From Paenarthrobacter sp. AR 02 (GTDB lineage Bacteria > Actinomycetota > Actinomycetes > Actinomycetales > Micrococcaceae), in assembly GCF_021538675.1 (NCBI RefSeq), contig NZ_JAJUKH010000010.1, positions 104,541 through 168,540 on the forward strand: a stretch of DNA of 64,000 nt, in the 5' to 3' direction. A model generated the notes under the pieces. It had not been told where the DNA came from. It ran no database searches and was given only the letters and a program-made list of their open reading frames with translations. The number at the start of each line of letters is the position of its first letter. Within the stretch, counting starts at the first letter, position 1. The position numbers and the translations under genes are program-made. Shown here piece by piece: positions 53,689-62,193 of the stretch.

Positions 53689-55533
53689 GTGCTGCCAGCA
53701 CTCATACCCGCTGGCGTGTCTCGCGACTCCTCCCCCGGCTCGGACGCCGCTCAGGCGTGGGCAGCACTTGCGCCTCTTCTCGCAGGTCAACCCCGCGTCA
53801 GACTGTCACGTGACGGCGGAAAAACGTATCCTCAAAAGCACGAACGCAGCCTGACTGAGACGCTCCCCACATTTCCAGCCGCCGTGAAAATCTTCGGCAA
53901 GGACGGCACTTGTGCGGCAATCTTCTTAGACTTTGACTCCTCCGTCGCTGGCATTGATTCGGTCGACGTCGACGTGCGCGCACTTCAGACCTGGCTACAC
54001 AACTGTGGTGCTCGCTGGATCGAAGATCGATCCCCGAATGGCGGCCGTCACATCTATGTTCCGCTTAGTAAGCGTGTTCCCTTTTCTGAAGCAAGAGATT
54101 TCGTTGAGGCCCTCGGTACCCGCTATCGGACTTTGGACAAGACTCCGCACCAGAACCTGATGCACGGTTGCATGAGGACGCCCGGGTCACCCCACAAACG
54201 CGGCGGGTACCAAGAATTGGCCATGAGTTTGAGTATGGCTTACGACGTTGCACGCCGCCCGAACAGCCAGAGTGTTTGGGAGACCATGCGCTCGGAGCTA
54301 GAGCACGAGATCACCGGAATCCGGGCCCTGAGGCTGACTCAATCGCTTCCGTCTTCAGACCAAGGGGTTGAGGACTCCATACCGGCCACCCGGATGTCTC
54401 GTCTCATGCAGCAGATGGCGCAGTCCGGCCTCTACGATGCGAACCGTTACTCCTCGGACTCCGAAGCACGTCAGGCAATCCTGACAGCAGCCGCAGCTGC
54501 CGGCTTGAAGCTCGTAGATGTGGAACGGAGGATTCTCCAAGGCGCTTGGCCAGGGCTCGCATCGTTCTACGCACGCTACTCCGCACGCCACCGACTGCCG
54601 GCGCTAAAACGCGACTGGACCAACGCCGTCGGCTACATCCAAAAAAAGCAGGCCTCCAAAGCAGCGAATGACAATGCCCATAAATCCCCCACAAGCCAGC
54701 CAAATACACAGCCCCTGCTACCTACTGCTCTAGCCTCTGATCCCAGTTCAGAACATCGCTACATCCGGACTTGGAGAAGTGCACTTGCACTTAGGGAGCA
54801 CAGCTATACAGCTTCCCGAAACGGCTTGGCCAGAAGGATGGTCTTGCGTGCACTAGGGGAAGCTGCTCATATGACGGCATCTCGCTTCATTGAGTTTGGA
54901 GATCGTTCCTTGGCAGTTGCAACGGGACTTGATCACACAACTGTCGGTTCTCACCTAAGGGCGTTGCGCGCTGAGGCGGACCCCCTCGTTACGTTGGTAG
55001 AACGTGGCAGAGGGACAAAGGGCGATCTGTATATGTTGTCGATCCCCCAAGACCTGCAAGCGGCCGCTGAAGATTTGTCATGGCGGAAAGGAAAGCTTCA
55101 CGCCTTGCGGCCCGTTTTCAGGGAATTAGGCCTACCTGCCGCCTTTATTTATGAAGCTCTAGAACGTATCGCTGGAGGTCTCACCACAGCGGAAATCGTA
55201 ACTTTGACCAGGTTGTCGCGAACGGCAGTGAGTGAGGCCTTGGACCTCATGGCTGCGTGGAACATGGTGTCTCGTGATTCCGGACGTTCATGGTCAGTAG
55301 TGTCCACGACATCCTTGAGAGAGCTTGCGGAGTCTTTCGGGGTCCTGGAGGCTGTGGCTGCTCAGCTTCACCGATACCAAATAGAACGAACGATTTGGCG
55401 AGAATGGCTCTCGAAAAACGTCAATACGCTCGCTGAACTACTCTCCCCTACCGACGACTACCCGTGGGAAGAGTACGAGGGACCACCAGACGAATGGTCC
55501 CTCGTAAATATGGCCTTCTCACCTGCGTCCTGA
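53689..55533 (+). CDS. replication initiator with primase-like domain
   Basis: A 614-residue protein, start uncertain (GTG at 53689, no clear ribosome binding site). Residues 60-190 contain KIFGKDGTCAAIFLDFDSSVAG and CGARWIEDRSPNGGRHIYVPL, the acidic and SxGxH-like motifs of archaeo-eukaryotic primase folds. HQNLMHGCMRTPGSPHKRGG follows. The C-terminal half has winged-helix segments (AVATGLDHTTVGSHLRAL; IVTLTRLSRTAVSEALDLM). With parAB and repeats nearby, it is the best candidate for the plasmid Rep. Confidence 0.75.
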   Translation: MLPALIPAGVSRDSSPGSDAAQAWAALAPLLAGQPRVRLSRDGGKTYPQKHERSLTETLPTFPAAVKIFGKDGTCAAIFLDFDSSVAGIDSVDVDVRALQTWLHNCGARWIEDRSPNGGRHIYVPLSKRVPFSEARDFVEALGTRYRTLDKTPHQNLMHGCMRTPGSPHKRGGYQELAMSLSMAYDVARRPNSQSVWETMRSELEHEITGIRALRLTQSLPSSDQGVEDSIPATRMSRLMQQMAQSGLYDANRYSSDSEARQAILTAAAAAGLKLVDVERRILQGAWPGLASFYARYSARHRLPALKRDWTNAVGYIQKKQASKAANDNAHKSPTSQPNTQPLLPTALASDPSSEHRYIRTWRSALALREHSYTASRNGLARRMVLRALGEAAHMTASRFIEFGDRSLAVATGLDHTTVGSHLRALRAEADPLVTLVERGRGTKGDLYMLSIPQDLQAAAEDLSWRKGKLHALRPVFRELGLPAAFIYEALERIAGGLTTAEIVTLTRLSRTAVSEALDLMAAWNMVSRDSGRSWSVVSTTSLRELAESFGVLEAVAAQLHRYQIERTIWREWLSKNVNTLAELLSPTDDYPWEEYEGPPDEWSLVNMAFSPAS

Positions 55534-55707
55534 GTGGCCGATGCGGTACCAATTCATAGCAGACCACTGGCCCTAGGTTTCGTGTCCACCATATGTAGTG
55601 CCATAAGGCATGCCATAAGTACTGTTGGTAGCTACGCCATGATTGGTGGGAGTAGATGCCGGCTCGTCATGACGGTGTGGCAACTACTCCTAGCCGAGGT
55701 GCAAAGG

Positions 55708-56379
55708 CTATTCCGCGAGATACAGTCTGTAGGCAGCTGATACCAGAGCACTGCGTGATGGCGCGTTAAACTCAATGACCTTGTCATCAAGCCAAGAAAC
55801 CTGATGGCCGTCTAGGCGGACTTGAATTTGGATGCCCGCTTCTCCCCTTCGACGAGGGGTTCGGCGTGGCATCCCCGAAGCAGAAGGGACACTCTCGGCC
55901 ACAAATTCTTGAGCGAGAGTTTCGGCAGGTAGCGCGTCAAAGGCATCCAGGAGCAGGTCTGCGTATGTTGTTCGCTCGACGTGGATTCTTTCTTTGACCG
56001 TGAGTAGCAGATCTGGTGCCAAATACACCCCTACGTTGCGAAGGGCACCAGGAACGGAATCGGAGGCTTTGGCCTTCGGGCCCTTGACCTGTTTCTGTCG
56101 TTGCTGGGCGTCGATTGGCCGTGGTTCAGCCGGAGACTTGGCTCGCTTGGTGCTGTCAACGACGGCGATAGGGGTTTCGTCAGGGGCGACAGCAGAAGTC
56201 GTTGTCTCCTCGGCCACATCCCGGACAACAGACATAGGCGGTCGCCCCTGCGTCTCGGACTCGACCTGCTCGACGTTTTCAGCTCTCCTGCGCTTAGGGG
56301 CCAAAAGCCCTTCCAGCTTCGCGCCACGGGGAGAAACGGGGGCAAACGCCCCTGAAAGATTCGGACGGTCGTTGCTCAT
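55708..56379 (-). CDS. parB: ParB-like partition protein, RHH C-terminus
   Basis: A 223-residue protein, 5 bp after parA. The N-terminus is disordered and basic, with NLSGAFAPVSPRGAKLEGLL. The folded C-terminal half (VYLAPDLLLTVKERIHVERTTYADLLLDAFDAL; IQIQVRLDGHQVSWLDDKVIEF and SRSALVSAAYRLYL) reads as ribbon-helix-helix-like. Not a canonical HTH ParB; assigned by position. Probably binds the repeats upstream of parA. Confidence 0.72.
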   Translation of the reverse strand: MSNDRPNLSGAFAPVSPRGAKLEGLLAPKRRRAENVEQVESETQGRPPMSVVRDVAEETTTSAVAPDETPIAVVDSTKRAKSPAEPRPIDAQQRQKQVKGPKAKASDSVPGALRNVGVYLAPDLLLTVKERIHVERTTYADLLLDAFDALPAETLAQEFVAESVPSASGMPRRTPRRRGEAGIQIQVRLDGHQVSWLDDKVIEFNAPSRSALVSAAYRLYLAE

Positions 56380-56384
56380 CAGAT

Positions 56385-57320
56385 TTATTCGCTTTCGATG
56401 GAGTTGAGTCGAGCGAGAATTTCCCCTGTCAGTTGCTCAAACTCTTCGGCTAACCCGCCGGCATTGCGGGAGAAGAAGCCGTCGGCTGGCTTCTCGCCGG
56501 CACGAAGTGCCTTCAGCCGCTTCTTTTGTGCGTCGGTCACTGCCCCTTCCAGTTCGTGGAAGAGTAAGCCTTTGCGGCGTGCATCCGCACTTGCGCTTTC
56601 GAGGTTTCGAATCCGTGTCTCGAAGACAGGTGCAACCTCCCCCAGCATCTCCGACAATGTTTCACGGACACTGCGTTCGAGACGCATGGACCTTGGGCCC
56701 ACGCCGAAGAGTACGACTCCAGCCAGCTGCAGGGAGGGGTTGCGATCCCGGACTGCCATAAACCTTCGTGCAATACGTTCGACACCGTCAATACTGGCGT
56801 CATCAGATTTTGTAGGTATCACTACCGCGCTTGAGATGGCAAAGGCTCCTTCGACAAGTGTCCTCTCCCCCGGCGGAGTGTCGATAAGAATCAGGTCGTA
56901 GTCATCTGCAAGAGGCGCCAGCACGGAGTACAGCATGTCGCCGAAGTCGGCAGCGTCTGAACGACTGGACCTCGACACCATGAGGCCTTGTATATCCTCC
57001 AAGTCCTGCCCTCCCGGGATAACGTCGAGGTTCTCTCTGACGTTACGGAGAACCAGAGGAGTCGTGCCAGCAATTAGTGCGTGGAACAGTTCACGTCCTG
57101 TCTGGCGTTCGAAACCTAGGTCCCTCGCAAGGTCTCCCTGGGGATCAAGATCAACCAAGAGGACACGCGAGCCAGCGAGTGCGACATAGCCACCGACGTT
57201 GGCAGCTGTGGTGGTCTTACCCACTCCCCCCTTGCCGTTGGCGAACGAGATCACACGATCTATTGCTCGTGCCTGGTTCACCTGCGGGCTACCGGTGGTT
57301 TGCAGCGACGGTCGTGCCAT
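56385..57320 (-). CDS. parA: ParA partition ATPase
   Basis: A 311-residue ATPase. Walker A FANGKGGVGKTTTAANVGGY near 27-46, VLLVDLDPQGDLARDLGF near 54-71 and DLILIDTPPGE near 135-145 complete the ParA motifs. Small type Ib-like ParA with no N-terminal HTH. It reads away from the repeat region. Confidence 0.92.
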   Translation of the reverse strand: MARPSLQTTGSPQVNQARAIDRVISFANGKGGVGKTTTAANVGGYVALAGSRVLLVDLDPQGDLARDLGFERQTGRELFHALIAGTTPLVLRNVRENLDVIPGGQDLEDIQGLMVSRSSRSDAADFGDMLYSVLAPLADDYDLILIDTPPGERTLVEGAFAISSAVVIPTKSDDASIDGVERIARRFMAVRDRNPSLQLAGVVLFGVGPRSMRLERSVRETLSEMLGEVAPVFETRIRNLESASADARRKGLLFHELEGAVTDAQKKRLKALRAGEKPADGFFSRNAGGLAEEFEQLTGEILARLNSIESE

Positions 57321-57490
57321 TGGTTCTGACTCCCCTACTGGTTTTGCTTTCAGTTGTTCAGCTTATGGGGTCCCTCGCAAGAGCTTCCATTACGACACGG
57401 GTTGTTCTTCAAGTTCGATCCAAAGTAGTTCTCCCTATGTGTCCTGTGGTTGCACGGCAGACGATGATGCTTGTTAGTCGGCTGATAGCT

Positions 57491-57504
57491 AGCTCAATTG
57501 AGCT
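57491..57504. promoter_or_regulatory. 14-bp palindrome upstream of parA
   Basis: AGCTCAATTGAGCT is perfectly self-complementary and flanked by GCTAGC on both sides. Its core GCTCAATT reappears in the first 48-bp repeat (CGCTCAATTATG) at 57551. Possible ParB/RHH or Rep binding site. Confidence 0.55.
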
Positions 57505-57517
57505 GCTAGCCCTAATT

Positions 57518-57635
57518 ATGGCTGGCGCTCAGGTATGCCGTATTGCAAGTCGCTCAATTATGCCTATGGCTCGTGCTCAGCCGTGCCGTATTGCAAGTTG
57601 CGCAACTGTGCCTATGGCTCGTATCAACGCTGCCG
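57518..57635 (+). repeat. tandem 48-bp repeats (two full, one partial)
   Basis: Units at 57518-57565 and 57566-57613 and a partial one to 57635 each begin ATGGCT. The full units share TGCCGTATTGCAAGT and end in TATGCCT/TGTGCCT. Tandem arrays of this sort next to parA usually act as parS or as replication iterons. Confidence 0.7.
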
Positions 57636-57697
57636 ATCATGTTGTGCGATCAAGTGATAAGCAAATGGGATGGAAAGCCTGCCTATTCACCGGCTCT

Positions 57698-57722
57698 GTT
57701 GCTCTATGGGTAGTTGAGCAAC
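57698..57722. repeat. inverted repeat GTTGCTC/GAGCAAC
   Basis: GTTGCTC (57698-57704) and GAGCAAC (57716-57722) with an 11-base spacer. It shares the GCTC/GAGC core with the 14-bp palindrome, so may bind the same protein. Confidence 0.4.
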
Positions 57723-57870
57723 AAGCTAAGTCTCCCGTGGGGACTCATGTTGCTGTGCGGGTGTCGCTTCCAATAGGTCTTATGGCGTGTCTTATGGCAT
57801 GAGTTTGGGCGTTGTCTTTAGCCTTGTGAACGATTGAGGTGAATGCCACCCACACGTATCAGGTCGAAGG

Positions 57871-58398
57871 CTACTCCTGTGCCCGCCATCGGGCATGCGC
57901 CGACTGGCGAGTGATGCCTAACGCTGAGGCCACTGACGTCCACGAGAGTCCCACGGATCGTCCCCGGGCTACGGCGTTCGAAAGACTGGCCTCCGCGGCA
58001 GCAAGCCTACGTCGTGCGCTTTGAAGGTCATTGATCGCTATGGCTTGACGGGCATGCAATAGCCACTCTTCGTGCATCTCCGCTTCAGCTGAGACAGGGG
58101 GAGTGGCGAACCCGAGAAAAGGCACAAATGCTGTTCTGCCACTCAGTCGCGCTTTAGAACGTTCCTTAACCCTGGACCAGTGGGACCCTTCCCATCCGCA
58201 AAGACAAACACTGCGCCAGCCAATAACATCGTCGTCACTTACGACCTCGTGATCACGCCGAACCGTATCTCGGGGATACATCCCGCTGACTCCTTGAACT
58301 AGGACGCCCAGTCCACCTATGTCATAGGACAGTCGGCCATCCGGGACGACGCTGCAGACGCGTCCGACATGGCTTTCGCTCCCAATATTCCACTGCAC
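57871..58398 (-). CDS. hypothetical protein with C-terminal HTH
   Basis: About 175 residues. The C-terminal GLSWTSVASALGITRQSAHARW is a clear helix-turn-helix, preceded by a helical segment (LLHARQAIAINDLQSARRRLAAAEASLSNAV). The N-terminal half holds WRSVCLCGWEG, perhaps half of a metal site. GTG at 58398 has AGGAG five bases upstream. Probably a regulator of nearby partition or accessory genes; family not recognised. Confidence 0.6.
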   Translation of the reverse strand: MQWNIGSESHVGRVCSVVPDGRLSYDIGGLGVLVQGVSGMYPRDTVRRDHEVVSDDDVIGWRSVCLCGWEGSHWSRVKERSKARLSGRTAFVPFLGFATPPVSAEAEMHEEWLLHARQAIAINDLQSARRRLAAAEASLSNAVARGRSVGLSWTSVASALGITRQSAHARWRAQE

Positions 58399-58670
58399 AT
58401 GCACTCCTGCCTACTGCCCCAGCTGTCAGGTTATCCTGACCTTGTCCGATGCCCGTTCTACATTCCAGCCGAGCGCTGCTGCCTCAAACAGCCGGCAGTC
58501 GTCCTGCCTCACCCAAGACGGTGAAAGGTCAGCGAGCCGCGCCAAGTTGAGTGATCCCCGAACGGTCTTCTATACGTGCCCCGGAAACGCCAGGGTGACG
58601 CCACGCTCTAAGTCGGAAGTGACATCGGCACGCTTCGCGGGCAGACCACGCAGCGGCACTACTTTGTGAC

Positions 58671-58699
58671 GGAGGCCGCCAGATAGTCTGGCGGCCTCC
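58671..58699 (-). terminator. perfect 13-bp hairpin after the small peptide gene
   Basis: GGAGGCCGCCAGA-TAG-TCTGGCGGCCTCC is perfectly complementary. It starts 9 bp after the peptide gene's stop and very likely ends its transcript. Confidence 0.75.
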
Positions 58700-58707
58700 G
58701 CTCCCGT

Positions 58708-58818
58708 TTAGGGGATGTTGTGCCAGAACAGGCGGGCGACATCAACGACTAGTCGGATGATGTTGACCACCAGGTTCCAGGCGCCCCATGGTTCTTCACG
58801 TTTCCGCTTGGATTCCAT
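58708..58818 (-). CDS. 36-residue amphipathic peptide
   Basis: MESKRKREEPWGAW followed by NLVVNIIRLVVDVARLFWHNIP. A charged N-terminus and a C-terminal amphipathic hydrophobic helix. GGAGGAGGT eight bases before ATG is one of the strongest ribosome binding sites in the window, and a perfect hairpin terminates the transcript. Features resemble membrane-active type I toxins, though I do not recognise a family; a structural or signalling peptide is also possible. Confidence 0.6.
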   Translation of the reverse strand: MESKRKREEPWGAWNLVVNIIRLVVDVARLFWHNIP

Positions 58819-58898
58819 GCCGGCACCTCCTCCCGGAGGAACAGGGCACGGCGCGCACGTGTTTGTAGGCCACAACAGCGTTGCGCCTAACGTGCACA

Positions 58899-58940
58899 GG
58901 GCCATAGACTCAAAGTGTGGCGTTCGAGGTTCTATGGCCC
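58899..58940. repeat. 10-bp inverted repeat upstream of the peptide gene
   Basis: GGGCCATAGA (58899-58908) and TCTATGGCCC (58931-58940), perfect, spaced by 22 bp, about 80 bp upstream of the peptide start. Could be the operator or a structured 5' leader of the peptide mRNA. Confidence 0.5.
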
Positions 58941-58973
58941 TCTTACCGCACCAATGAGCGAACCGCTCAGAAC

Positions 58974-59001
58974 GAAGACCCGAGGCCTAAGTCGGGTCTT
59001 C
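58974..59001 (-). terminator. terminator after the resolvase gene
   Basis: GAAGACCCGA and TCGGGTCTTC form a perfect 10-bp stem with an 8-base loop, about 100 bp beyond the resolvase stop on the minus strand. Imperfect pairing continues outward (AAC/GTT). Confidence 0.6.
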
Positions 59002-59098
59002 AGTTCGTTAACGGCACAGCAGGCTGTTGCCTGATGGCTCAAGCCTATCGGTCCTCGGCCTCTGCCCGGCATGATGAACCAGGTCTTTGCGGGCTGGT

Positions 59099-59683
59099 TC
59101 ACCCGCCCGTGTTGCCGGGGGAGCGAGGCGGAAGGTGCCGATACAGGGTGGTTCGCGCCAAGCCGGTCTTGGTGACTATTTCGCGCATGGGCGCGCCTTT
59201 ATCACGAAGCATGAGTGCGTGCTCAAGTTTGGCCGCGTCAACCACGGAGGGCCGTCCCGTGCGACGGCCGTTAGCGGTCGCCACGGCGCGGGCGTGGGCA
59301 GCCCGTTCAGCTGCGTAGGTGCGTTCCATCTCCGCGAAGAGCGCCAGCATGACGACGGCCAGCTGCGCCATGGGGCTCTCCGGGTCTGAGGTATCGATTC
59401 GCAGCGGATCGGCCAGCGTCCTGACACCTACGCCGCGCTCTTTTAGCTCGTGCATCAGGTTCAGGGTGTCTCTGACAGTGCGGCCCAGACGGTCCAGGGT
59501 ATGGACCACGATTACATCTCCCGCCCTGGCGTGGTCGAGTGCCGCGTGGAGGCCTGGTCTGTCCCTGGTGGCTCCTGACCTTTTATCGGCAAAGACCTTG
59601 GTGATGCCGGCGGCTGCCAGGGCATCGAGCTGCCGGCTCAGATCCTGTTTGGCGGTTGAGACGCGAGCGTATCCGATATCCAT
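59099..59683 (-). CDS. serine resolvase, Tn3 family
   Basis: A 194-residue resolvase starting MDIGYARVSTAKQDLSRQLD, catalytic Ser9; VVHTLDRLGRTVRDTLNLM and AVVMLALFAEMERTYAAER carry other active-site residues; HTH at APMREIVTKTGLARTTLYRHL. The start at 59683 is the family's normal beginning; the upstream extension is not. Second resolvase of the window, distinct from that at 35636. Confidence 0.88.
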   Translation of the reverse strand: MDIGYARVSTAKQDLSRQLDALAAAGITKVFADKRSGATRDRPGLHAALDHARAGDVIVVHTLDRLGRTVRDTLNLMHELKERGVGVRTLADPLRIDTSDPESPMAQLAVVMLALFAEMERTYAAERAAHARAVATANGRRTGRPSVVDAAKLEHALMLRDKGAPMREIVTKTGLARTTLYRHLPPRSPGNTGG

Positions 59684-59811
59684 GCGTGCACCGTACCGAA
59701 AGTTGCTCCCGTGACGCGCGCTCACGTCGTGTGTTTTGGCATAACATCCGATACGCAAAGATTTCCGTGCGTTGAACGGATCCTACCTAGGGGAGTGTGT
59801 CCCAGTAGATC

Positions 59812-59833
59812 TGTTCCAGTTCCAAGGAAGTGG
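59812..59833 (+). repeat. left copy of a 22-bp direct repeat flanking the EVE-HNH module
   Basis: TGTTCCAGTTCCAAGGAAGT plus GG, 20 of 22 identical with 61256-61277. This copy also forms a 12-bp hairpin with one mismatch (to 59837). It lies 24 bp beyond the end of the endonuclease gene. Confidence 0.6.
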
Positions 59834-59856
59834 AACACACCCATCACTGGCGAAGT

Positions 59857-60795
59857 TCAACCATCGGTGGGATGTAGACGGGTCTGCATTGCAAAATGGT
59901 CGCTGAAGGCCGGGGCGGTGTAGGAGTCGAACGCCAGGCAGTGTCTTCCAAGGAGGTTGGTTACCGAATCCGAGAGGGCAGGAGTTTCCGGCCGTCTCCC
60001 TTGGCGAATTTGTCCTATGTTATCCACTTTGATGTAGCCCCATTCGAAAAGGGGGTCGCAGCCCATCGTGCAGATCAGCATGGCAACGGCTCTGAAATTC
60101 CTGCGCTCCTCATCTGTGCAAAAGCTGCGGGGCTTGATATGCCCAGCGATGAGTAGACGGGCTGGAAACGTTGAGCCGCACATCGAGCAGTTCGCTGTCG
60201 TGCGACCAGCAAGGAGGAACCGGCGCAGCTCGGCCTGCTCAGCGCGGAGCCGGGCCAGAGCCTCTGCATCGGTGTCCTGCCCGCCCCACCAGTGATCCGG
60301 GCGCCCCATAAAGCCTTCATCCATCGGTGGCAGATCAACCTTGAGCGCTGCAAGCAACCGAAGCCCTTCGTCCTTGTTCAGACTGGCCAGGAACCGTTCT
60401 GCGGGGCGACCGCCCGAGTGGAACGGCGCATCCTTGCGGCCATATTCGATCATCTTTGCCACCGCTGTGTAGTGCAGCCGGAGCCCGGTCGCTATTGGCT
60501 GCACATTGACAAGCCAGCCATAGTCTTCTTCGTCCTCGCGAGCACGTGGGTACGCTGAGGGGCGCTGACAGTCTTGCCATTCCTGGCTGACTACGCTGAC
60601 AGCGCGCAGGTAGCTGTGGGCGTGGTGAAAAACGACATCTCCCGCCCTGAGCTCTTTAATGAATGCACGCGAGTTATCCAGCTTGCGATCGTTGGGCCTA
60701 GGGCACGTCCACAGCGTGCCGTCCTCAATTGCGTCGTCGTAGTTGCGGTTTTGCGTTGCCCACCAAAACCTCCTGCCTTCTACCGCGTCAGGCAT
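59857..60795 (-). CDS. EVE-HNH modification-dependent endonuclease
   Basis: A 312-residue protein. The N-terminal EVE/YTH-like domain (GRRFWWATQNRNYDDAIEDG; LRAGDVVFHHAHSYLRAVSVV) is a reader of modified bases. The C-terminal HNH nuclease has Cys203-x2-Cys206, RLLIAGHIKPRS and ICTMGCDPLFEWGYI. ATG at 60795 overlaps the upstream stop and has AGGA eight bases before; longer starts lie antisense or upstream without support. This architecture is known from type IV enzymes such as VcaM4I. Likely cleaves modified phage or foreign DNA. Confidence 0.83.
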   Translation of the reverse strand: MPDAVEGRRFWWATQNRNYDDAIEDGTLWTCPRPNDRKLDNSRAFIKELRAGDVVFHHAHSYLRAVSVVSQEWQDCQRPSAYPRAREDEEDYGWLVNVQPIATGLRLHYTAVAKMIEYGRKDAPFHSGGRPAERFLASLNKDEGLRLLAALKVDLPPMDEGFMGRPDHWWGGQDTDAEALARLRAEQAELRRFLLAGRTTANCSMCGSTFPARLLIAGHIKPRSFCTDEERRNFRAVAMLICTMGCDPLFEWGYIKVDNIGQIRQGRRPETPALSDSVTNLLGRHCLAFDSYTAPAFSDHFAMQTRLHPTDG

Positions 60796-61024
60796 CCGAA
60801 GAATCCTGTGCACCATGGGCACTAGCGGTTGGCGCCTTGGCATACACAGCCAGAACGTACGCGTTACGTCTGGAACGTTCCACTCTCCACTGGCCACTGC
60901 GGCCGATGCGAATGACGGGTAGCTTAAGCTCACGGATGGTGCTGCCGGTATTGAACTCTGGGGCTACCTGCAGAGTAAGGAACCGCGGTGGCTGCGGCTG
61001 GTCATCGAGGCTATGGTCTCTCAT
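60788..61024 (-). CDS. 78-residue partner of the EVE-HNH gene
   Basis: Begins MRDHSLDDQPQPPRFLTLQV and includes LKLPVIRIGRSGQWRVERSR near 34-53, which resembles part of an excisionase-type winged helix. Its stop overlaps the EVE-HNH start by 8 bp (ATGCCTGA), so the two are translationally coupled. It may be a regulator of the nuclease. No full family match seen. Confidence 0.55.
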   Translation of the reverse strand: MRDHSLDDQPQPPRFLTLQVAPEFNTGSTIRELKLPVIRIGRSGQWRVERSRRNAYVLAVYAKAPTASAHGAQDSSDA

Positions 61025-61790
61025 TTGCTCATTCTTTCAGCACCTGAACTGAAGCTGACTTCTGCCAACCGCCTCCACCTTGAGAGCAGCAACTACACGC
61101 ACCCGGAAGTGCTGTGGGCCCTGAGTGGATGAGAATGGCAATCTGATTTGGGCCCTCTCCGACTTGGGATCACAGCCTAACCGGAGACCACCCGAGTGGT
61201 CGCGGAAAACCAACCGGACACCGGCAAATGACGCGCATTTGTTCCCATCCAGACGTGTTCCAGTTCTAAGGATGTGGGCGAGCTTTGGGACGTTGTAGGC
61301 AACGCACAACGGAAGGTGCCACGACACAGTCCAAAGAGTGGCGGCCAGATGCGGCAGTCCGTTCCTGAAAGAAGTTACCGAAACAGCGACACGATCGTGG
61401 TCCACGATGCACCTTGGCTTGGGGGAGTCTTTGTTGGGACTCGGAGGCGTGACTTTTCAACGGTAAGTGGCAGTGGCTTTCACAGCACCGTTTCTCGTAC
61501 GGCTCAGCCCGTCAGAGGATCCTTCAACGGGCACCTTTGAGCGAACTTGAAGCAGTCACACCTGTGATCCTGCATGACCTTCGGATCTACTGCACGTCTT
61601 GGGGATATCACTTTCGGATCACGCTACCGTGAACATTTCAAGACCCTTCGGCCAGAGGACCACGAACCTTTCTCCAACTACTTCCCTACATGCGGCGCGG
61701 ACTTCGTCCCGCCGCGGGTGACACCCAAGGGCCGCCATCGCATGCTGAAAGGTGGGGTTGCCCGTTGGTACAAGCCGCGCTAAACGGGCG
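61025..61790. other. gene-poor stretch upstream of the EVE-HNH operon
   Basis: About 765 bp. Several open frames of 65-120 codons occur on both strands but none has a good ribosome binding site or recognisable domain. The right copy of the 22-bp repeat lies within at 61256. Confidence 0.4.
61256..61277 (+). repeat. right copy of the 22-bp direct repeat
   Basis: TGTTCCAGTTCTAAGGATGT plus GG, 20 of 22 identical to 59812-59833 in direct orientation, 1,444 bp apart. The copies bracket the 78-residue gene and the EVE-HNH gene. Confidence 0.6.
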
Positions 61791-62126
61791 TCACTTGCCG
61801 CGCATCGTGCGCGACCAGATTGCCTTTATCTCCCAGTCGCGGTCATAGCGCCCCAACTGTATTGCGGCAGGATGCCATGCCTTAATCATGGCTATGCGGT
61901 CAATCCTCGGAATCTTGTCCCACTCGTCGAGGGCGGGCTCCGGGTAACAGACCTGGCATGCGTACAGAAGGCAAAACAAGAGCATTGGGGCGAGCATGAG
62001 GCCTCCAAAGCTCGCCGTTGCAATGGCTGTGACCAGTCCCGCCCCACAACTGATGACCCAGATAGCCGTGCGCACCCCGCGATAAGTGGCCGCCCGCACG
62101 GGCGTGCGCTGAACGAGTACTCCCAT
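61791..62126 (-). CDS. small membrane protein
   Basis: A 111-residue protein with two membrane helices (AIWVISCGAGLVTAIATASFG; LMLAPMLLFCLLYACQVCY) and a cytoplasmic tail. No clear ribosome binding site; possibly leaderless. Divergent from the next small membrane protein across 67 bp. Function unknown. Confidence 0.5.
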   Translation of the reverse strand: MGVLVQRTPVRAATYRGVRTAIWVISCGAGLVTAIATASFGGLMLAPMLLFCLLYACQVCYPEPALDEWDKIPRIDRIAMIKAWHPAAIQLGRYDRDWEIKAIWSRTMRGK

Positions 62127-62193
62127 GACACGAGGTTAGCTGTAGAAGGGCTTATTTCTCGGGACATTCACAGGATCGGCTACATTGCGCACT

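Larger units (their letters stand above)
57321..57870. other. non-coding centromere/origin candidate region
   Basis: About 550 bp upstream of parA without a supported gene. Contains a 14-bp palindrome, tandem 48-bp repeats and a 7-bp inverted repeat listed separately. The region is relatively rich in A+T for this plasmid. Confidence 0.6.

Noticed and set aside
57518..57635. CRISPR array
   Set aside because: The 48-bp units are contiguous tandem repeats without unique spacers, and no cas gene is present.
61037..61783. Three open frames of 69-122 codons
   Set aside because: No ribosome binding sites, no recognisable motifs, and they overlap each other on opposite strands.
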